64,000 nt of DNA from an uncultured Oscillospiraceae bacterium (GCA_900754965.1 CAAEEO010000004.1:48974-112973), one strand, 5' to 3'. Numbered from the stretch's first letter, positions 24,096-32,422 are shown. Program-made: numbers and translations. Notes: generated from the sequence alone by a model not told the origin.

Positions 24096-25052
24096 TTATG
24101 TATTGGCTTTGTACTGGCTGTCATAATTATTCTGCATACAGGAGATGACAGAAACCAGTACAGAGTTGACGGGAGTGGGAATGCCGTACTTCTTGCCATA
24201 CTTGACGATGGCGCCGTTGAGTACGGAAATTTCAGTTTGGCGCTGATGGATGAGCACATCCTGGGCCATAGAGGGGTAATAAGTGGAGAACCCTGCGGCA
24301 AGGCGGGGCATTTCTGCCTGCATCTGCGGCCAAAGATCACCGGCGCCGTCGGCCTGGGCCACGGCACAGCCTTCTTTCCAGACCTGCCAGACCAAATCCT
24401 GGCCAAATTCGTCAGCCAGCAGGGGGCCGACTTTTATACGGGTCACAGCGGAAAGCGTGTTGTAACCGGAATTGGAGATGGCTTTCTTCCAGATAAAAGG
24501 TTTGATATTTTCTTCGTAGCGGGCCTCACATCCACCGCGGATGAAAGTTTCCTGGAGATACTGGCCGACCCGGTCGTTCAGCACACTTTTCCGAGAGGCA
24601 CCAAAGTGCATGATGATTCCGGATTCCGGTTTGGAAACGCATTTGCCCGGACAGGGCAGTTCCGTGCCGATGGTACCGAATCCGCAAATGATTCGATCCT
24701 CCGGCAGGTATTTTGCAAGAATATCGTCGTTGCCCAAGCCGTTCTGCAAGGAGACTACCACGGTTTCCGGGCCGATACAGGGCATCACGGAGGGCATTAC
24801 ACTGTCGGTTTGGGTGGCTTTCACCATCAGGATTACCACGTCCATCACGCCGATGTGTTCAGCGGTCGGTGCGGTATGAAATCCGGTGAGTACTTCCTCG
24901 CCGGCGGGGGACACAAAGGTCAGTCCCTGTTGGGCGATGGCGTCCATATGCGCCTGGTACCGATCTACTAAGTAGAGATCCGCGCCGCCTTTTTTCAAAT
25001 AGGCTGCAAATACGCTGCCGGCAGCGCCGGAGCCGATCATTGCAATTTTCAT
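24096..25052 (-). CDS. Ketopantoate reductase (ApbA/PanE) family protein, copy 2
   Basis: The 318-residue paralogue of the gene just downstream shares the opening (KIAMIGSGAAGSVFAAYLKK), the IWKKAISNSGYNTL catalytic region near 190 and RQTEISVLNGAIVKYG near 280. It is the first gene of the minus-strand pair. AAGGGAG precedes the ATG. Upstream lie a probable promoter and a 13-bp palindrome (25110-25122) like sites near the cluster's transporter. Its substrate is unknown; tandem copies suggest two related substrates or a heteromeric enzyme, which is inference. Confidence 0.85.
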   Translation of the reverse strand: MKIAMIGSGAAGSVFAAYLKKGGADLYLVDRYQAHMDAIAQQGLTFVSPAGEEVLTGFHTAPTAEHIGVMDVVILMVKATQTDSVMPSVMPCIGPETVVVSLQNGLGNDDILAKYLPEDRIICGFGTIGTELPCPGKCVSKPESGIIMHFGASRKSVLNDRVGQYLQETFIRGGCEARYEENIKPFIWKKAISNSGYNTLSAVTRIKVGPLLADEFGQDLVWQVWKEGCAVAQADGAGDLWPQMQAEMPRLAAGFSTYYPSMAQDVLIHQRQTEISVLNGAIVKYGKKYGIPTPVNSVLVSVISCMQNNYDSQYKANT

Positions 25053-25086
25053 ACGCTACTCCCTTTCAAAATGATTTCACATATAT

Positions 25087-25116
25087 GAAAATTATAGAAT
25101 GTACCCTGGAGTTGCA
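25087..25116 (-). promoter_or_regulatory. Probable promoter of the KPR pair
   Basis: On the minus strand TTGATG is followed after 18 bases by TATAAT. The -35 lies within the palindrome AGTTGCATCAACT. Confidence 0.55.
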
Positions 25117-25122
25117 TCAACT
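25110..25122. promoter_or_regulatory. Candidate GntR operator AGTTGCATCAACT
   Basis: A perfect 13-bp palindrome (AGTTG-CAT-CAACT) overlapping the -35 region of the KPR promoter. Its TGCATCAA core recurs at 26331-26338 before the transporter gene. Confidence 0.5.
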
Positions 25123-25289
25123 TTCGTGCAATATGTTCCCAAGAAAGGAGGAATCCTTGCAGAATAGATGCAAAATAAACTGCTTTTTTCGAAATGAAAA
25201 GGGCTTGTCAGAAGTAAAACAAAGATTATGAATCAAATCAGGGACAAAAAATAGAAAAAATAAAGAAATTGCACACGAGTAGAATCGTT

Positions 25290-26003
25290 TTAGCGGATGG
25301 GGATGGGGTTGTCATACGAAAAAGCAGCCTGGCTGATGCCGGTGCGAATATGTTCGTTCATCAGCTGCCGTGCCAGTTCCGGCATATGCATTTTGATTGC
25401 CGATGCAATGGCGCTGTGCTGATGGGCGCACTGGGCAGACCAGGGATTATCTATGTCAGTATCCACAAATTCCGTATAGTAGTTCTGATATCGGGTCAGG
25501 GGAGGCAGGAGCTGTTCATAGCAGCTTTGAATGTATTTGTTTTCACAATGATCGATGATCAAGCGGTGGAAGGGCATTTCCACCTCTTTCAGAGCCTGGC
25601 TGTCCCGGCGCTGGAAGGCACGCTTGTATTCAGAAGAGTAATTTTCCAGCCCTGCAATCACATCATAGTTGGCTGTTTCCGCGCACAGATAGGCAGCCTC
25701 GGATTCGATGGCGGCCCGGGCATTGTACAGACAGATCAGTTCCTTCATGGTCAATGCAGAAACATAAAATCCGCTGGCGTTGGGTCGGATCTCCACAAAA
25801 CCAATGGAACAGAGCTGATTGATAGCTTCTGTCACAGGGGTTCTGGAAATTCCCAATTCTTTCGATATATTATTAATGTTAAGCTTTGTGGAGGGGGCCA
25901 ATGAAAGAGATACGATCTCATCAAATAAAAGGTCAGCCACCACATCCCCCAGTTTTGCAAACGGGTTTTTATCCAGACACTCCTGAAGTTTTTTCTGATC
26001 CAT
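25290..26003 (-). CDS. GntR-family regulator (FadR/FCD type)
   Basis: The 237-residue regulator has an N-terminal winged helix (LGISRTPVTEAINQL near residue 50) and an all-helical FCD ligand domain (residues about 85-225, with HRLIIDHCENKYIQSC near 153). FCD regulators sense carboxylic acids such as lactate, galacturonate or fatty acids. The ATG at 26003 has GAGGAG upstream; the TTG at 26021 is an alternative. It lies between the KPR pair and the divergent YkvI transporter and is the likely controller of both. Confidence 0.88.
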   Translation of the reverse strand: MDQKKLQECLDKNPFAKLGDVVADLLFDEIVSLSLAPSTKLNINNISKELGISRTPVTEAINQLCSIGFVEIRPNASGFYVSALTMKELICLYNARAAIESEAAYLCAETANYDVIAGLENYSSEYKRAFQRRDSQALKEVEMPFHRLIIDHCENKYIQSCYEQLLPPLTRYQNYYTEFVDTDIDNPWSAQCAHQHSAIASAIKMHMPELARQLMNEHIRTGISQAAFSYDNPIPIR

Positions 26004-26108
26004 ATATACTACGCTCCTCAACCTGCCTTCAATTCAAAAAACGAAAATGCAAAAATCACTCACTTAGCACTTTTTTGATGGAATTGAAAAACATAAAATC
26101 CTATGCAT

Positions 26109-26121
26109 TGATAAATTATCA
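26109..26121. promoter_or_regulatory. Palindrome TGATAAATTATCA upstream of the GntR gene
   Basis: A perfect TGATAA-A-TTATCA dyad next to ATGCATTGAT (26103-26112), in the AT-rich 490-base region between the regulator and the transporter. It may be an autoregulatory site. Confidence 0.4.
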
Positions 26122-26324
26122 TAAAACACAGTCTATTTTCAATAACGGATTCCTTTATTTTTGACTAATTTTTGAACACTTTTCTTGTGGAAACCAACGA
26201 AACTTGCATTTTTAGGAGTTAAGTTCTTAACAATGAACAAATTATGAACCAAAAAAGCGGTTAAAGAAATAACTAATAACTAAAATAGAAACAAAAATTG
26301 AATATATTTTCGAAAATGTGTTCT

Positions 26325-26370
26325 TTTTAATGCATCAAAATCGGACGTGATTCCTGTCGATGCATTAAAA
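26325..26370. promoter_or_regulatory. Paired operator candidate upstream of the YkvI transporter
   Basis: TTTTAATGCATC (26325-26336) and GATGCATTAAAA (26359-26370) are perfect 12-bp inverted arms 22 bases apart. Each is nearly palindromic around ATGCAT. The second arm abuts the -35 TTGAAA, the position of a repressor site. Confidence 0.6.
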
Positions 26371-26400
26371 TTGAAACAAATGGAAAAGTGACCCTATAAT
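26371..26400 (+). promoter_or_regulatory. Promoter of the YkvI transporter gene
   Basis: TTGAAA (26371-26376) and a perfect TATAAT (26395-26400), spacing 18. Confidence 0.7.
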
Positions 26401-26491
26401 TCTCACATCAGCGGATCTGCGGTCCCGGGAAAGCCGCATGTCCAGTATCATCAAACGCTTATCATCGTGAAAGAAAAAAAGGAGTAGAGAA

Positions 26492-27631
26492 ATGGAAAAC
26501 AACACTGCATTGAAAAGCTCCTGGGCGGCAGCCTTCACAGTTGCATCTGTGTGGTTCGGCACGCACGTCGGCGGCGGTTTCGCAACCGGTAACCAGGTCG
26601 TTAGTTACTTTGTTCAGTACGGTATCACCGGATTTATCTGGCCGATCCTGTCTATGGCCCTGCTGGCATGGGTGATGTACGTGGTCATGCGATTCGCTCG
26701 TCTGCGCGGCCTGACCAACTACAAAGACACCTTTGCAGAACTGTACCCCAACCCCAAAATGGAAATCCTGTTTGAGATTTTCTATGTGATTATCATTCTG
26801 GCTGCTGTGGCCGCTGCTGTTTCCGGCGCTGCAAACCTGGTTGAGCAGTTCCTGCACCTGCCTTATGTGCTCAGCTGCCTGGTGGTTATCGCTTGCCTGG
26901 TGGTTCTGTCCATCTTCGGCATCAAGCTGATCATCGCTGTTTCCACCTTCCTGTCCGCAGGTATTCTGGTCATCGTGGCCATCATGTTCGTCGTTGGTCT
27001 GACCAATGCTCCTCTGAGCATCGGCGAGGCTGTGGAGGCAACTCCCGTGAACAATGCCGCTTACGCATTCTTCCGCGGCGTGCCCGTGTACGCTGGTTTC
27101 CAGTGCGTGTCCATTCCTTCCATGATTGCTGCAGCTACTACTGTCACCAACAACAAGGGTGTTAAGAGAGCTGCTGTTCTGGGTGGTCTGATGAACGGTC
27201 TGGCTCTGGCTGCATCCGCTCTGATGCTGCTGACCTGGTATCCCTCCATCGTTGCTGGCGAGGCTCTGACTCTGCCCAACCTGTTTGTGTGCCAGAGCAT
27301 CGGCTGGCAGTGGCTGACCGTCATCTACTCTCTGCTCCTGTTCTGCGCTTTCATCTCCACTTCTGTGACTCTGGTCTTCTCCATGATCGACCGTTTCCAG
27401 AACAAGCTGCCCGAGTCTGTTCCCCAGGCTGGCCGCAAGATCATCGTTGGCGCTATCGTGATCGCACTGTGCTTTGCAGTTTCCCTGCTGGGCCTGAGCG
27501 TCATCATCTCCAAGGTGTACGGCTACTGCGGTTACTACGGCATCATCTTCATCATGATCCCTGTTCTGATCTGGGGCACCAAGAAGAACAAGGAGTGGGT
27601 TGCAACCCATCCCAACTGCTTGGACGACTGA
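26492..27631 (+). CDS. YkvI-family membrane transporter (APC superfamily)
   Basis: The 379-residue protein has about ten membrane segments and the opening SVWFGTHVGGGFATGNQVV, the unwound first helix typical of YkvI/APC-type transporters. The substrate is unknown; relatives carry amino acids or small organic anions. AAAGGAG precedes the ATG and a terminator follows. Codon use is strongly of the highly expressed type. Operator-like sites shared with the KPR pair suggest it brings in the substrate of those enzymes, which is inference. Confidence 0.8.
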   Translation: MENNTALKSSWAAAFTVASVWFGTHVGGGFATGNQVVSYFVQYGITGFIWPILSMALLAWVMYVVMRFARLRGLTNYKDTFAELYPNPKMEILFEIFYVIIILAAVAAAVSGAANLVEQFLHLPYVLSCLVVIACLVVLSIFGIKLIIAVSTFLSAGILVIVAIMFVVGLTNAPLSIGEAVEATPVNNAAYAFFRGVPVYAGFQCVSIPSMIAAATTVTNNKGVKRAAVLGGLMNGLALAASALMLLTWYPSIVAGEALTLPNLFVCQSIGWQWLTVIYSLLLFCAFISTSVTLVFSMIDRFQNKLPESVPQAGRKIIVGAIVIALCFAVSLLGLSVIISKVYGYCGYYGIIFIMIPVLIWGTKKNKEWVATHPNCLDD

Positions 27632-27660
27632 TCGCAGTTCAAAAATTTCCCAAAACAATA

Positions 27661-27685
27661 AAGCGCGGCTATGCCGCGCTTTTTG
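27661..27685 (+). terminator. Terminator of the YkvI transporter
   Basis: AAGCGCGGC, TAT, GCCGCGCTTTTT. Confidence 0.85.
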
Positions 27686-27700
27686 TTTATTCCTGATTAA

Positions 27701-27741
27701 AAAAAGAGCCATCATGTCCTTTGGAAATGATGGCTCTTTTT
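27701..27741. terminator. Bidirectional terminator before the SLOG gene
   Basis: AAAAAGAGCCATCAT (27701-27715) pairs with ATGATGGCTCTTTTT (27727-27741). Confidence 0.85.
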
Positions 27742-27742
27742 C

Positions 27743-28258
27743 TCATTCTGCATCAACAGGAATCTGAATGATTTCTCGTTTGCTGCGAATGGCATATAAT
27801 AATGTATTCATCGTTCCGCCGGAACTGCCGTTGAAAGCGGCGATGACAACGGAAGAATTGTCTACCATATATTGATTTCTGCGGTGCATACAGTCCGGCG
27901 TATATACCTGGCTGACCAGTGTCTGATAATCGCTTTCCTCTGACAGCGTCTGCCACCTGGTACGCAGCGCGGGGGACCAGTGCTCCGCTTGCCCGGCGTA
28001 GGGAATCGCTGCCTCTAATGTGATTTCCGGATGCTTTTTCCGCAGTTGAAGTACGGCCTCGCCGAAATAGAGGTCGCCGCCGTTGGCCATGCCGCAGATA
28101 TAGTGACGGATTCCGGACTCATATACGGCCTCTACGGCATCATAGATCTGCGTTTTGAGCTGGATACACCGGGAATCGGCCTCGTTATATTTCCAGGGCA
28201 ATTTCGATGCCCGGTGCCCGGTGAAACAGCAGGTGGTTTGAATGTCCGGCATGATCAT
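27743..28258 (-). CDS. SLOG-family protein (DUF1273/YpsA type)
   Basis: The 171-residue protein begins with TCCFTGHRASKLPW and contains YICGMANGGDLYFGEAVLQL near 52, RRNQYMVDNSSVVIAAFNG near 125 and SGGTMNTLLYA near 145. These are the nucleotide-binding features of the SLOG/DUF1273 family, which includes YpsA. SLOG proteins are proposed to bind nucleotides or NAD-related ligands in stress or defence, but the function here is unknown. It is monocistronic with GGAGGAGG before the start (ATG 28258 or 28252). A shorter relative lies at 63412-63735. Confidence 0.85.
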   Translation of the reverse strand: MIMPDIQTTCCFTGHRASKLPWKYNEADSRCIQLKTQIYDAVEAVYESGIRHYICGMANGGDLYFGEAVLQLRKKHPEITLEAAIPYAGQAEHWSPALRTRWQTLSEESDYQTLVSQVYTPDCMHRRNQYMVDNSSVVIAAFNGSSGGTMNTLLYAIRSKREIIQIPVDAE

Positions 28259-28309
28259 ACCTCCTCCGGAAAAAGACTACGGGAATATTATATAACTTTC
28301 ACAAAGGTA

Positions 28310-28337
28310 TTGCAATTTGAAAATAATCGGCTATAAT
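28310..28337 (+). promoter_or_regulatory. Promoter of the FMN-riboswitch/ribU transcript
   Basis: TTGCAA (28310-28315), 16 bases, TATAAT (28332-28337), ending 24 bases before the riboswitch. Confidence 0.8.
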
Positions 28338-28360
28338 AGAACCATAACAACTGAATCGTT

Positions 28361-28499
28361 GTCTTCGGGGCAGGGTGAAATTCCCTACCGGCGGTGATAG
28401 TCCGCGAGCCATCATGGCAGGAACCGGTGCAATTCCGGTACCGACAGTTGCGCACAGCGCAGCACAGTTCGACTGTGTAAAGTCTGGATGAGAGAAGAT
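28361..28499 (+). ncRNA. FMN riboswitch (RFN element)
   Basis: The conserved RFN blocks are present in order: GGGGCAGGGTGAAATTCCC, ACCGGCGGTGATAGTCCGCG, GCAATTCCGGTACCGACAGT and the closing GTCTGGATGAGAGAAGAT. It binds FMN and reduces expression of the downstream riboflavin transporter when FMN is plentiful. A hairpin CCGAGAGACA/TGTCTTTCGG just after it (near 28518-28542) may be part of the expression platform. Confidence 0.95.
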
Positions 28500-28588
28500 C
28501 GCATCAAGTATTTGTGCGTCCGAGAGACAATGTCTTTCGGGCGTTAAATTTTATCCCAAATGGGAAATCAAGTACGAGGTGTGAGAAA

Positions 28589-29314
28589 ATGAAAGAATTG
28601 CTCCAATCCGCAAAAGAAAATGTTGGGTTTCTGCTGGTGTGTCTGCTAATCTTCCTGGCCCTGTATGCCGTGGCGGCGCTGGCACAGAAACAGTTTGCCA
28701 GTTCCTTGAAGGAAGTTACAAAAGCCCGCAGAATCTCTTATATTGCCATGTTTTCCGTGTTGGCTGCTGTGCTGATGTACCTGGAGATCCCCCTGTTTTT
28801 TGCCCCCAGTTTTTACGAGCTGGACTTCAGTGAGGTACCTGTCCTCATCTGCACATTTTACCTGGGACCCACAGCCGGCGTTACTGCTGAACTGGTCAAG
28901 GTCATCCTGAAAATCTTCCTGAAAGGCACGACCACTGCTTTTGTAGGCGATTTTGCAAACTTTGTGGTAGGTTGCTCCTTTATTTTGCCGGCATCTATCA
29001 TTTATCACATGAAAAAAACCAAGAAAACGGCAATCCTGGGAATGGTGATCGGTACCATCACAATGACGATTTTTGGCAGCTTGTTCAATGCAGTCTATCT
29101 GCTGCCCAAGTTTTCTCAGCTGTATGGGTTACCTTTGGATGCTATCATCTCCATGGGAACGGAAATCAACGGTGCCATCAACAGTGTTTCCACGTTGGTT
29201 CTGTTCTGCGTCGTCCCCTTTAACCTGCTGAAAGGGGCGCTGGTGTCCTTGATCACAGGTCTGCTCTATAAGCGAGTGGAGAAATTGTTGGTGGTACACC
29301 ACTCTTCCTACTAA
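28589..29314 (+). CDS. ribU: Riboflavin ECF transporter S component
   Basis: The 241-residue membrane protein has about six membrane segments with RISYIAMFSVLAAVLMYLE near residue 48 and ELDFSEVPVLICTFYLGPTA near 80, the riboflavin-binding region of RibU. As an S component it needs the shared EcfA-EcfA'-EcfT module, not in this window. The FMN riboswitch upstream confirms the substrate. ACGAGGTG precedes the ATG at 28589. Confidence 0.94.
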   Translation: MKELLQSAKENVGFLLVCLLIFLALYAVAALAQKQFASSLKEVTKARRISYIAMFSVLAAVLMYLEIPLFFAPSFYELDFSEVPVLICTFYLGPTAGVTAELVKVILKIFLKGTTTAFVGDFANFVVGCSFILPASIIYHMKKTKKTAILGMVIGTITMTIFGSLFNAVYLLPKFSQLYGLPLDAIISMGTEINGAINSVSTLVLFCVVPFNLLKGALVSLITGLLYKRVEKLLVVHHSSY

Positions 29315-29330
29315 AATTCTATCCATCTAT

Positions 29331-29367
29331 AAAAGACGCATTCCTTTGGAGTGCGTCTTTTTTTTGA
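29331..29367 (+). terminator. Terminator of ribU
   Basis: AAAGACGCA and TGCGTCTTT pair and are followed by a run of T. Confidence 0.85.
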
Positions 29368-29417
29368 TCTTTCATAAGAAATTCTTATGATGCTATTCGT
29401 TTTTCCTATTGGACGGT

Positions 29418-29446
29418 TTTACAATAATTTGTTATTCTGTTAACAT
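29418..29446 (+). promoter_or_regulatory. Promoter of the FabG-like SDR gene
   Basis: TTTACA (29418-29423) and TAACAT (29441-29446), spacing 17. Confidence 0.55.
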
Positions 29447-29469
29447 AAAGCGACCCGCTGCAATGTTGT

Positions 29470-29482
29470 GTGCAAGTTGCAC
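29470..29482. promoter_or_regulatory. Palindrome GTGCAAGTTGCAC in the SDR leader
   Basis: A perfect GTGCAA-G-TTGCAC dyad about 20 bases downstream of the expected transcription start, a position suited to a repressor. Confidence 0.45.
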
Positions 29483-29530
29483 TGCGTGTACATCACTCTA
29501 TTAAGAAATTAGAAAGGGCGTATGTAGGTT

Positions 29531-30364
29531 ATGATTAGCAAAAATATGTTTGAGGAAAGCAAAGTCTTTGAGGGGAAAGTCGTCGTCATCAGCGGCGGTA
29601 GCCGCGGTATTGGATTTGCCGCAGTAAAAGAATTCCTGAAAGCTGGCGCAAAAGTCTGTTTCCTGAGCCATTATGAGGAGACCGGTAAAGCGGCACTGGA
29701 AAAGTTGCAGGCCATTGATCCGAACTATCCGGTCATCTGGCGCTGCATCGATCTGTGCAGCGAGGAACAGGCAAAAGCGCTCTTTGAAGAAGTGGAATCC
29801 CTGTGGGGACGGGTGGATGTGCTGATCAACAATGCCGGAATCAGCAATGATGATGCACTGGTTCATCATACCATGGATCACTGGAAAGCAGTTGTAGATG
29901 TGAACATGACCGCAGTGTATAACATGAGCCGCTACGCATTGTCTGCCCTGAAAAAGACGGAAGGCTGCATTGTGAACACCTCGTCTGTGGCTGGTGTTTA
30001 TGGATCTCCCTCCGGAATTGCCTATCCGGCCACCAAGTCTGCTGTGATGACCATGACCAAGACTCTGGCCTATGCACTGGCACCTGTGGGAATCCGCTGC
30101 AATGCCATCGCTCCTGGCGTGACACACACGGAGATTATTGACAATCTGCCCCAGTTCGCCCTGGACAGCATCGGAAACACCATTCCGCTGAAACGCAGCA
30201 CCCACCCTGCTATGGCCCGTCCGGAGGATATCGCCTATGCGATGATGTTCCTGGCCTCGGATTATGCAGAGTATATCACCGGCGCAACCTTGCAGGTGGA
30301 TGCCGGCTATCGTCCCTCTAATATGCACCAGTTTGTGGACTGGGGCGAAGATCCCAGACACTGA
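29531..30364 (+). CDS. FabG-like short-chain dehydrogenase/reductase
   Basis: The 277-residue SDR has SGGSRGIGFA near residue 22, LINNAGISND near 98, VNTSSVAGVYG near 149 and the catalytic YPATK near 163. After DAGYRP a C-terminal extension of about 18 residues (ending DWGEDPRH) is unusual for FabG. It is monocistronic, behind its own promoter and a palindrome, and not in a fatty-acid operon, so it more likely acts on a catabolic or secondary substrate. AGAAAGG lies upstream of the ATG at a somewhat long distance. Confidence 0.85.
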   Translation: MISKNMFEESKVFEGKVVVISGGSRGIGFAAVKEFLKAGAKVCFLSHYEETGKAALEKLQAIDPNYPVIWRCIDLCSEEQAKALFEEVESLWGRVDVLINNAGISNDDALVHHTMDHWKAVVDVNMTAVYNMSRYALSALKKTEGCIVNTSSVAGVYGSPSGIAYPATKSAVMTMTKTLAYALAPVGIRCNAIAPGVTHTEIIDNLPQFALDSIGNTIPLKRSTHPAMARPEDIAYAMMFLASDYAEYITGATLQVDAGYRPSNMHQFVDWGEDPRH

Positions 30365-30379
30365 TTCGCGATTTTGTTA

Positions 30380-30418
30380 AAACAGCACCGTATGAAATCC
30401 ATACGGTGCTGTTTTTTT
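30380..30418 (+). terminator. Terminator of the FabG-like SDR
   Basis: AACAGCACCGTATG and CATACGGTGCTGTT pair and are followed by TTTTT. Confidence 0.9.
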
Positions 30419-30487
30419 GCAGTTGCGTTCGGATATGAGGTTGCGGCTTACGCTGTTTGTGCTAAAAAGCAGGGAAAATAATCGATA

Positions 30488-30528
30488 GCTGCGGCAAAAT
30501 GGAGCCGCGGGAGGCTTTACGCCGCAGC
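30488..30528. repeat. GCTGCGGC/GCCGCAGC hairpin downstream of mnmA
   Basis: An 8-bp inverted repeat with a 25-base loop in the 185-base gap between the SDR terminator and the mnmA stop. It lacks a T-run on the mnmA strand but has TTTTT on the + strand. Its role is uncertain. Confidence 0.35.
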
Positions 30529-30549
30529 CTTTTTGCACTGCGCGGCGGC

Positions 30550-31578
30550 TTAGACGATGGTTCCGCCACCCAAAACGGTGTCTCCGTCATAGAGCACCAC
30601 GGCCTGTCCCCGGCAGATGGCTCGCTGCGGTGCATCAAACACCACATGGACGGTATCCGGGCCGGTGGGGATGATGGTGGCGGGTTGCTCGGCATGTTTG
30701 TAGCGGATTTTCGCTTTGGCCCGGATGGGTGCCTCCGGGCAATCAAAAGCGCTCCAGTTGAAGTCCCTGGCATCCAAATCGGTGGAAAAAAGATCTTCGT
30801 TGGTGGAGAGAATGACCTGGTTATGCGCCATGTCCTTGTCTTTGACATACATGGGGCAGGGGAGTGCCAGGCCAAGACCTTTCCGTTGGCCGATGGTGTA
30901 TCGTACGATCCCGCGATGCTGCCCCAGAATGTGCCCGGAGCCGTCCACAAATTCCCCGGTGGGATAAATTTTTCCGGTGTAACGCTCCAGAAAGGCGGCG
31001 TAGTCTCCGTCCGGGACAAAACAAATGTCCTGGCTGTCCTGTTTCCCGGCGTTCAGGAACCCCTGTTCCTGTGCAATCTGCCGTGTCTCCGCTTTGGTCA
31101 ACTCGCCCAGAGGAAATTGGGTGCGTGCCAGCTGTGCTTGGGTGAGCCCATACAGCACATAGGACTGGTCTTTACTTTCGTCCAGTCCTTTTTTCAGCAG
31201 AAAACGCTTTCCGTCGGGGACAATGCGCGCGTAGTGGCCGGTCACCACATCGTCATATCCCAGTTCATCCATTTGCTGAAAGATTCGGCCGAATTTCAGG
31301 TATTTGTTGCAGTCGATGCAGGGATTGGGGGTTTCGCCGCGCTCATAGGCGCTGACAAACCGATCAATCACGCAGGTGCGGAATTCACCGGCGTAGTCAA
31401 ACACTTGGAAGGGAATCCCCAGTCGTTGGGCGACGGCCCGGGCATCCCTGGAATCGTCTTTGGATGCGGGGAACAGACGCATGGTCATTCCCATACAGTC
31501 GAACCCGTTTCGGACGCTCAAATAGGCGGCAACGGAGGAGTCCACCCCGCCGCTCATGGCGATCATGACTCGTTTCAT
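30550..31578 (-). CDS. mnmA: tRNA-specific 2-thiouridylase MnmA
   Basis: The 342-residue enzyme puts sulfur on U34 of Lys, Glu and Gln tRNAs. The PP-loop motif MSGGVDSSVAA is at residues 8-18. The two catalytic Cys are in NPCIDCNKY near 100 and DICFVPDGDY near 195, and QSYVLYGL near 147 is also typical. The ATG at 31578 opens the fold directly, with CGAGGTGC upstream. A cysteine desulfurase partner is not seen in the window. Confidence 0.95.
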   Translation of the reverse strand: MKRVMIAMSGGVDSSVAAYLSVRNGFDCMGMTMRLFPASKDDSRDARAVAQRLGIPFQVFDYAGEFRTCVIDRFVSAYERGETPNPCIDCNKYLKFGRIFQQMDELGYDDVVTGHYARIVPDGKRFLLKKGLDESKDQSYVLYGLTQAQLARTQFPLGELTKAETRQIAQEQGFLNAGKQDSQDICFVPDGDYAAFLERYTGKIYPTGEFVDGSGHILGQHRGIVRYTIGQRKGLGLALPCPMYVKDKDMAHNQVILSTNEDLFSTDLDARDFNWSAFDCPEAPIRAKAKIRYKHAEQPATIIPTGPDTVHVVFDAPQRAICRGQAVVLYDGDTVLGGGTIV

Positions 31579-31624
31579 GGTTGAAAAGCACCTCGTTTCG
31601 TTTTGGCTGTCATTATAGTATAAA

Positions 31625-31660
31625 ACTCCCCCGCAGACAAGCGGGGGAGTGTATTTTTTT
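31625..31660. terminator. Terminator between the amino-acid ABC genes and mnmA
   Basis: ACTCCCCCGC (31625-31634) and GCGGGGGAGT (31641-31650) pair, followed by TTTTATA on the minus strand and, a few bases on, seven T on the plus strand. Confidence 0.8.
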
Positions 31661-31678
31661 GAAATTTTTGCGGGAAAC

Positions 31679-32422
31679 TCACAGGACTTTTGCCAGGAAA
31701 TCTTTGGTTCGCGGTTGCTGGGGATTGGAGAAAATGTCGTCGGGGGTGCCCTCTTCCACGATTTTTCCATCTGCCATAAAGATGACGCGGTCGGCAACCT
31801 CTTTGGCAAATCCCATTTCGTGCGTGACCACCACCATGGTCATACCGTCCCGGGCCAGTTCTTTCATGACTTCCAGAACCTCGCCGACCATTTCCGGGTC
31901 CAGTGCGGAGGTGGGTTCGTCAAACAGCATGACTTCCGGGTCCATGCACAGGGCACGGACGATGGCAACACGCTGTTTCTGACCGCCGGAAAGCTGGCTG
32001 GGATAATCATTTGCCCGTCCGCCCAGACCGACACGCTCCAAAAGGGCCTTTGCCTGGGACTCGGCCTCTTCCTGGCTCTTTTTCAGCAGTTTCATAGGTG
32101 CCAAAGTCATATTTTTGAGAATGGTCATGTGGGGGAAGAGGTTAAAGTGCTGGAACACCATGCCCATTTTCTGACGGTGGAGGTTGATGTCCGCACTCTT
32201 GTCTGTAATATCCACACCTTCAAACAGTACCTGTCCGCCTGTCGGCAGTTCCAGCAGGTTCAGACAGCGCAAAAAAGTGGATTTTCCGGAGCCGGACGGG
32301 CCGATGATTACAACGACCTCGCCCTGGTGGATTTCGGCGGTCACGCCGTCCAGTGCTTTGATTTCACCTTTGTTGTAATGTTTCTGCAGGCCGATCGCCT
32401 GAATGATGGGTTCACCGTTCAC
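31679..32422 (-). CDS. glnQ: Polar amino-acid ABC transporter ATPase (GlnQ type)
   Basis: The 247-residue ATPase has Walker A GPSGSGKST near residue 40, GMVFQHFNLFPHMT near 85, signature LSGGQKQRVAIVRAL near 140, Walker B VMLFDEPTSALDPE near 160 and HEMGFA near 202. It drives uptake through the permease upstream; the two genes overlap by 11 bases. The start is a GTG. The amino acid carried cannot be read from the ATPase. Confidence 0.93.
   Translation of the reverse strand: MNGEPIIQAIGLQKHYNKGEIKALDGVTAEIHQGEVVVIIGPSGSGKSTFLRCLNLLELPTGGQVLFEGVDITDKSADINLHRQKMGMVFQHFNLFPHMTILKNMTLAPMKLLKKSQEEAESQAKALLERVGLGGRANDYPSQLSGGQKQRVAIVRALCMDPEVMLFDEPTSALDPEMVGEVLEVMKELARDGMTMVVVTHEMGFAKEVADRVIFMADGKIVEEGTPDDIFSNPQQPRTKDFLAKVL

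Noticed and set aside
23220..24971. A 583-codon + strand open frame opposite the KPR pair
   Set aside because: It spans both paralogues and their gap on the wrong strand; the translation is repetitive shadow sequence.
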